This document shows, in pieces, positions 59,418 to 64,000 of a stretch of 64,000 nucleotides of DNA. The notes under the pieces were generated by a model that was not told the DNA's origin, ran no database searches, and was given only the letters and a program-made list of their open reading frames with translations. Both the position numbers and the translations under genes were made by a program. The number at the start of each line of letters is the position of its first letter. Position 1 is the first letter of the stretch. Source of the DNA: Paraburkholderia sejongensis. GTDB taxonomy: Bacteria; Pseudomonadota; Gammaproteobacteria; Burkholderiales; Burkholderiaceae. The stretch is from positions 310,001 through 374,000 of the forward strand of contig NZ_JAJITD010000005.1 of assembly GCF_020880815.1 (NCBI RefSeq), written 5' to 3'.

Positions 59418-60893
59418 ATGACCAAACAATGGGAAGTCGTGATCGGTCTGGAGACCCACACGCAGCTGTCGACTCAGTCGAAGATTTTCTCGGGCACCGC
59501 CACCCGGTTCGGCGCCGCGCCGAACACCCAGGCGAGCCCCGTCGATCTGGCCTTGCCGGGCACGCTGCCGGTGATGAACCGCGGCGCGGTCGAGCGCGCG
59601 ATCCAGTTCGGCCTCGCGATCGGCGCGACCGTCGCGCCGCGCAGCATCTTCGCGCGCAAGAATTATTTCTACCCCGATCTGCCGAAGGGCTATCAGATCA
59701 GCCAGTACGAAATCCCGGTCGTGCAGGGCGGTCAACTGACGATCCAGGTGCCGGCCAATGAAAAAGCCGGCAAGGAAGCGTACGAGAAGACCATCAATCT
59801 GACCCGCGCGCACCTCGAGGAAGACGCCGGCAAGTCGCTGCACGAAGACTTCGCGGGCATGACCGGCATCGACCTGAATCGCGCCGGCACGCCGCTGCTC
59901 GAAATCGTCACCGAGCCGGAAATGCGCAGCGCGGCCGAGGCGGTCGCCTACGCGAAGTCGCTGCACACGCTGGTCGTGTGGCTCGGCATCTGCGACGGCA
60001 ACATGCAGGAAGGCTCGTTCCGTTGCGACGCGAACGTGTCGGTGCGGCCGGTCGGGCAGAAGGAATTCGGCACCCGCGCCGAGATCAAGAACCTGAACTC
60101 GTTCCGCTTCCTCGAAGAGGCGATCCAGTACGAAGTGCGTCGTCAGATCGAGCTGATCGAAGACGGCGGCACCGTCGTGCAGGAAACCCGCCTGTACGAT
60201 CCGGACAAGCGCGAAACGCGCTCGATGCGCAGCAAGGAAGACGCGCACGACTACCGCTATTTCCCGGATCCGGACCTGATGCCGCTCGTGATCGACGCTG
60301 CATGGGTCGAGCGCGTGAAGAGCGGGATGCCGGAACTGCCGGCGGCGATCCAGCAGCGTTTCGTGTCGCAGTACGGTTTGACGCCGTACGACGCGAACGT
60401 GCTGACCGCCAGCAAGGCGAGCGCCGCGTACTTCGAGGCGGTGGTCGCGAAGACCGGCGCGGCGAACGCGAAGGTCGCGGCGAACTGGGTGATGGGCGAA
60501 GTGTCCTCGCAACTGAATCGCGAAGGCCTCGACATCGCCGAGTGCCCGGTGTCGGCCGCGCAGCTCGCGCTGCTGCTGCAACGTATCGCCGACGGCACGA
60601 TCTCGAACAAGATCGCCAAGGAAATTTTCCTCGCGATCTGGGAAGAGAAGGCCACCGACGAAGCCGCCGCCGACCGCATCATCGACGCGAAGGGTCTGAA
60701 GCAGATCTCCGATAGCGGCGCGCTCGAAGCGATCCTCGACGAGGTGCTCGCCGCGAACCAGAAATCGGTCGACGAATATCGCGCCGGCAAGGAAAAGGCG
60801 TTCAACGCGCTGATCGGTCAGGCGATGAAGGCGACCAAGGGCAAGGCGAACCCGGCTCAGGTCAACGAATTGCTAAAGAAAAAGCTGTCCTGA
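59418..60893 (+). CDS. gatB: Asp/Glu-tRNA amidotransferase subunit B
   Basis: GatB phosphorylates the misacylated tRNA and transfers ammonia. The ATG at 59418 is chosen because AGGAG (59403-59407) is well placed for it; an overlapping GTG at 59409 is less likely. The 491-residue protein begins [20 protein letters not shown]. It has [58 protein letters not shown] and the C-terminal YqeY-type tRNA-binding tail. A terminator follows at 60940-60980. Confidence 0.97.
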   Translation: MTKQWEVVIGLETHTQLSTQSKIFSGTATRFGAAPNTQASPVDLALPGTLPVMNRGAVERAIQFGLAIGATVAPRSIFARKNYFYPDLPKGYQISQYEIPVVQGGQLTIQVPANEKAGKEAYEKTINLTRAHLEEDAGKSLHEDFAGMTGIDLNRAGTPLLEIVTEPEMRSAAEAVAYAKSLHTLVVWLGICDGNMQEGSFRCDANVSVRPVGQKEFGTRAEIKNLNSFRFLEEAIQYEVRRQIELIEDGGTVVQETRLYDPDKRETRSMRSKEDAHDYRYFPDPDLMPLVIDAAWVERVKSGMPELPAAIQQRFVSQYGLTPYDANVLTASKASAAYFEAVVAKTGAANAKVAANWVMGEVSSQLNREGLDIAECPVSAAQLALLLQRIADGTISNKIAKEIFLAIWEEKATDEAAADRIIDAKGLKQISDSGALEAILDEVLAANQKSVDEYRAGKEKAFNALIGQAMKATKGKANPAQVNELLKKKLS

Positions 60894-60939
60894 TTCAAGT
60901 TGGATCTACCCAGGCCGGGCGCGAGCGTCCGCTCTACGA

Positions 60940-60980
60940 CGGGCTGTTGCCGGACTGAAAGCAGGGCAACGGCCCGTTTT
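60940..60980 (+). terminator. Terminator-like hairpin after gatB
   Basis: ACGGGC-TGTTGCC and GGGCAAC-GGCCCGT pair with one internal irregularity (60940-60952 with 60964-60977), then TTTTGTTT. It lies 47 bases after the gatB stop. Confidence 0.65.
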
Positions 60981-61038
60981 GTTTGGCGGTTTCGAATCTG
61001 CTTAGAACCTCGATCAGTACTCAACAGGGAGCGTGCGC

Positions 61039-61878
61039 ATGGCGAAGCAAGCCGATCTCGACGATTTCCGCGTGCCGTATTTCGACGGCGGCAAGAAGAA
61101 CAACCGCTTCTCGCTCGACGAATTCGATCCCGCCGCAAAGCCGTTTTCGTCCGGCTCGAAAGACACCGACCGCGCGCGGCTGTCCGAAATCGGAATGCAG
61201 CTCGACAATCTGCAGGAGCGACTGCACGCGCAACGCCGGCGCCGCGTGCTGCTGGTGCTGCAAGGGATGGACACCAGCGGCAAGGACGGCACGATCCGCG
61301 CGGTGTTTCACGAAGTCGATCCGCTCGGCTTGCGGATCGTCCCGTTCAAGGCGCCGACGCCGGTCGAGCTCGCGCACGACTTTCTGTGGCGCGTGCATTC
61401 GCAGGCGCCGGCGGCCGGCGAGCTGACCATCTTCAACCGCAGCCATTACGAAGACCTGCTGGTGCCGACCGTGCTCGGCGAGCTCGATGCCGACGCGTTC
61501 CAGCAGCGCTGCTGCCATATCCGGCAGTTCGAGGAGATGCTCGCGTACAGCGGCACGACCATCGTCAAATGCATGCTGCACATCTCGAAGGATGAGCAGC
61601 GCGAGCGGTTGCAGGCGCGTATCGACGACCCGAGCAAGCACTGGAAATTCGACCTGGCCGATCTCGAAGCGCGCAAGCAGTGGGACGCGTATCAGTCGGT
61701 CTATCGCGATACGCTCGCAGCGACGTCGACCGAGTACGCGCCGTGGTACGTGATTCCGGCCGACTCGAAGACCCATCGCAACGTGATGGTCGGCGAACTG
61801 CTGCTGCGCACGCTCGAGGCGCTGAAGCTCGAATATCCGCCCGCGAAGGAATCGCTGAAGGGCGTGAAGGTCGAGTGA
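61039..61878 (+). CDS. Polyphosphate kinase 2 family protein
   Basis: A 279-residue PPK2-type nucleotide phosphotransferase that uses polyphosphate to phosphorylate nucleotides. The ATG at 61039 follows GGGAG. Walker A is LQGMDTSGKDGTIRAVFHEV, the lid region is FKAPTPVELAHDFLWRVHSQ, and Walker B is IFNRSHYEDLLVPTV. HWKFDLADLEARKQWDAYQ and YAPWYVIPADSKTHRN close the family pattern. The short one-domain form and motif style resemble class III enzymes, which can phosphorylate both AMP and ADP; this class call is an inference. Confidence 0.92.
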   Translation: MAKQADLDDFRVPYFDGGKKNNRFSLDEFDPAAKPFSSGSKDTDRARLSEIGMQLDNLQERLHAQRRRRVLLVLQGMDTSGKDGTIRAVFHEVDPLGLRIVPFKAPTPVELAHDFLWRVHSQAPAAGELTIFNRSHYEDLLVPTVLGELDADAFQQRCCHIRQFEEMLAYSGTTIVKCMLHISKDEQRERLQARIDDPSKHWKFDLADLEARKQWDAYQSVYRDTLAATSTEYAPWYVIPADSKTHRNVMVGELLLRTLEALKLEYPPAKESLKGVKVE

Positions 61879-61930
61879 ACGAGGCCGTGCGCGGCGGCTT
61901 CGGAAATCAATTGAACACAAGAGGAACAAC

Positions 61931-62710
61931 ATGTTGCGTGTGATTACCGCCAACCTGAACGGCATTCGCGCGGCGGCGAAGAAGGGCTTTTTCGAGTGGT
62001 TCGGCGAACAGAAAGCGGACGTGCTGTGCGTGCAGGAAATCAAATGCTCGCAGGACGACATGACGCCGGAATTTCTCGCGCCGCACGATTTCACCGGCTA
62101 TTTCCAGCATGCGGTGAAAAAGGGCTATAGCGGCGCGGGCGTCTACACCCGTCATGAGCCGGACGAAGTGGTGATCGGTTTCGGCAGCGAGGAATTCGAT
62201 CCGGAAGGGCGCTATGTCGAGCTGCGCTTCGGCAAGCTGTCGGTGATTTCGGTGTACGTACCGTCGGGTTCGAGCGGCGACGAGCGCCAGCAGGCCAAGT
62301 TCCGTTTCATGGACGAGTTCATGCCGCATCTGGCCGAACTCGCGAAAGAGCGCGAAGTGATCGTGTGCGGCGACGTGAACATCGTGCACAAGGAAATCGA
62401 CATCAAGAACTGGAAGAGCAACCAGAAGAACTCCGGTTGCCTGCCGGAAGAGCGCGCGTGGCTCGACAAGCTGTTCGACGAGGTCGGTTATGTCGACGTG
62501 TTCCGCACGCTCGATCAGCGGCCGGAACAGTACACATGGTGGAGCAATCGCGGTCAGGCGTATGCGAAGAACGTCGGGTGGCGGATCGATTATCAGATCG
62601 CGACGCCGGGCATCGCCGGCAAGGCGAAGCGCACCGATGTGTTTCGCGACATCAAGTTCAGCGATCACGCGCCGCTGACCGTCGATTACGACCACAAGGT
62701 CGGCAAGTAA
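61931..62710 (+). CDS. xth: Exodeoxyribonuclease III
   Basis: A 259-residue AP endonuclease / 3'-5' exonuclease of base-excision repair. It starts MLRVITANLNGIRAAAKKGF and shows the metal- and substrate-binding series CVQEIKCSQDD, GYSGAGVYTR, VCGDVNIVHKEIDIKNWKSN, NVGWRIDYQIATPGI and FSDHAPLTVDYD. It follows the PPK2 gene by 52 bases. The 3' flank has a GC-rich dyad (62723-62733 with 62757-62767) without a T tail before the convergent protease gene. Confidence 0.96.
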   Translation: MLRVITANLNGIRAAAKKGFFEWFGEQKADVLCVQEIKCSQDDMTPEFLAPHDFTGYFQHAVKKGYSGAGVYTRHEPDEVVIGFGSEEFDPEGRYVELRFGKLSVISVYVPSGSSGDERQQAKFRFMDEFMPHLAELAKEREVIVCGDVNIVHKEIDIKNWKSNQKNSGCLPEERAWLDKLFDEVGYVDVFRTLDQRPEQYTWWSNRGQAYAKNVGWRIDYQIATPGIAGKAKRTDVFRDIKFSDHAPLTVDYDHKVGK

Positions 62711-62788
62711 CCGTCACAAGAAGGCGGCGGCGCGGGCACCGCGCCCCTCATGTGAAGCGCCGCCGCCGTTCAGGATCAGAGTTTCCGA

Positions 62789-64000
62789 TCAGTTGCGCGC
62801 CGCTTTGCGGGTCGGCCGGCCCATGCCCGCGTAATCGGGCAGTGCGTCGACGCTCTTGCCGATCGCCTTCGCGTACAGCGGCAGCATGTCCGGCAGCCGC
62901 TTGATGATGTCCTCGCGACGCGCCGGCGTGTACGGATGCACGTAGATGAAGTTGCCGTCGCGACTGCCGCGCGTGGCTTGCGCGAGTTTGTCCCACAGCG
63001 TGACCGCCGCGCGCGGATCGAAGCCGGCGCGCGACGCGATATCGCTGCCAATTACATCGGCTTCGGTTTCGTCGGTGCTTTCGTACTTCATTTCCAGCAG
63101 ACGCGAGCCGATGCCGAGCGGCGCCATGCCGAGATCGGCGAGCCCGAACAGTTGCGGGATCGTGCCGGACGAATCGAGCTGGCTCGCCTGCAACTGACCG
63201 AGCCGCATCCGCGCATGCTCGCGCAACGCATGCGCGATCTCGTGGCCGATCAGCATGCCGAGTTCGTTGTCGTTCAGGCGCACCCGGTCGAGCAGCCCGC
63301 TATAGACGACGATCTTGCCGCCCGGCAGGCAGTACATGCGGATGTCGTTCGAGCGCACCACCGCCACTTCCCATTTCCAGCTTTTGGCCCGCTCGTTCCA
63401 TTTCAGCGAATACGGCACCATCTTGTCGACGCTCGAGCGCACGCGCGTGACGCGCGCGTCGTTATCGGCGTACAGGCGGTTCGCGTGGCTTGCACCGTAG
63501 ACGATCTGGTTGAATTCGTCGGCGGCCTGCGCCTCGAGCATCGCCGACGGGATCAGGTTGCGAAACACCATGTAGCCGCCATAGCGCAGCTGCGGGCTCA
63601 CGTAGTACGGCGGCGGAGCGGCGGGCGGCGCGGAAGTCGCGGCCGGGGCCTTCGCGGGAGATGGCGACGTGGAGCCGGGCGCCGGATTCGGCGCTGAAGT
63701 GATCGCGCCGCTGCTGCCCGGACCGGCTGAACCCGGCGCGGGCGCGGCCGTGCCGCTGGTCGCGCTGTTGTTCGCACCCGCACCCGCGCTGGGGCCGCCG
63801 GAGCTGTTTGTGGCCGGCGTCGCCGAGATTGCGTTTTCGCCGCTGGCGGCGCCGGTTGCGGCCTTGGCCGCCGGCGCGTTGCCGGGCGCGATCGTGCCGG
63901 TCGCTGCCGCAGGCGCCGGCGGCGCGGCGACCACCGCGCTGTTGGCCGCGCTGGCAGCCGGAGCCGCGGCGACAAACGTGGCCGCGCGCGCCGGCAGCGC
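62789..64000 (-). CDS. M48-family metalloprotease (5' end outside window)
   Basis: The frame is open to the right edge, so the start lies beyond 64000; at least 403 codons are seen. The N-terminal visible part is Ala-rich (LPARAATFVAAAPAASAANS), perhaps the end of a signal peptide. A long Pro/Ala/Ser/Gly-rich linker of about 100 residues follows (GPSAGAGANNSATSGTAAPA). The protease domain then follows: GKIVVYSGLLDRVRLNDNEL, zinc motif IGHEIAHALREHARMR, and third ligand Glu in STDETEADVIGSDIASRAGF. The protein is probably a periplasmic or outer-membrane-associated protease of the LoiP/YcaL kind. The disordered linker before the catalytic domain is unusual. Confidence 0.88.
   Translation of the reverse strand, partial: ALPARAATFVAAAPAASAANSAVVAAPPAPAAATGTIAPGNAPAAKAATGAASGENAISATPATNSSGGPSAGAGANNSATSGTAAPAPGSAGPGSSGAITSAPNPAPGSTSPSPAKAPAATSAPPAAPPPYYVSPQLRYGGYMVFRNLIPSAMLEAQAADEFNQIVYGASHANRLYADNDARVTRVRSSVDKMVPYSLKWNERAKSWKWEVAVVRSNDIRMYCLPGGKIVVYSGLLDRVRLNDNELGMLIGHEIAHALREHARMRLGQLQASQLDSSGTIPQLFGLADLGMAPLGIGSRLLEMKYESTDETEADVIGSDIASRAGFDPRAAVTLWDKLAQATRGSRDGNFIYVHPYTPARREDIIKRLPDMLPLYAKAIGKSVDALPDYAGMGRPTRKAARN

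Overview
The window looks like the primary-chromosome origin region of a betaproteobacterium of the Burkholderia / Paraburkholderia group. The reasons are the high GC content, the rpmH-rnpA-yidD-yidC block divergent from dnaA-dnaN-gyrB with no recF between dnaN and gyrB, and the protein content (DUF4390-NtrY-NtrX, QueC/E/D with a CX14CX2C QueE, an mreBCD-mrdA-rodA block, gatCAB). This is read from the sequence and family knowledge; no database search was run.

Layout. 1-7.9 kb: yidC (cut by the window edge), yidD, rnpA and rpmH on the minus strand; dnaA, dnaN and gyrB on the plus strand. 7.9-12.45 kb: an accessory, scarred segment. It holds an unrecognised 394-residue protein with a charged coiled-coil tail, a fragment of an IS5-type transposase joined to a large serine recombinase cut after its catalytic domain, a small Cys-motif protein, IS-end-like short repeats, a non-coding AT-rich stretch with two perfect DnaA boxes, and a broken AraC/GyrI-type regulator. 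12.9-26 kb: ethanolamine ammonia-lyase (eutBC), a Zn/Cd/Pb-type P-ATPase with its divergent MerR-family regulator and a textbook MerR operator, a zinc ribbon protein, DbpA helicase, a methionine aminotransferase, an amino-acid binding protein, an AraC regulator, a LysE exporter and a membrane diguanylate cyclase. 26-37.5 kb: tRNA-Lys, a hotdog thioesterase, a patatin lipase, a 2-hydroxyacid dehydrogenase, PEP carboxykinase (GTP), a LysR regulator, topoisomerase III, a thioredoxin-like protein and DprA.

37.7-46.3 kb: a plus-strand series def-fmt, a LysE-type exporter, htpX, then rsmB-DUF4390-ntrY-ntrX with overlapping starts. 46.4-50.4 kb: tRNA-Phe, the queuosine genes queC-queE-queD, a HpcH/HpaI aldolase and a Sel1-repeat protein. 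50.4-57.1 kb: the cell-shape block mreB-mreC-mreD-mrdA-rodA on the minus strand. 57.5-64 kb: gatC-gatA-gatB, a PPK2 polyphosphate kinase, exonuclease III and an M48 metalloprotease running out of the window.

Most of the window is chromosomal housekeeping: replication initiation, translation quality (def/fmt, gatCAB, rsmB, que), envelope growth (mre/mrd, yidC/D, htpX) and metal homeostasis. The part most worth a second look is 7.9-12.9 kb. It is where foreign DNA has entered and decayed beside gyrB. It also holds a DnaA-box/AT-rich cluster better endowed than the rpmH-dnaA gap itself, which has only one perfect box.
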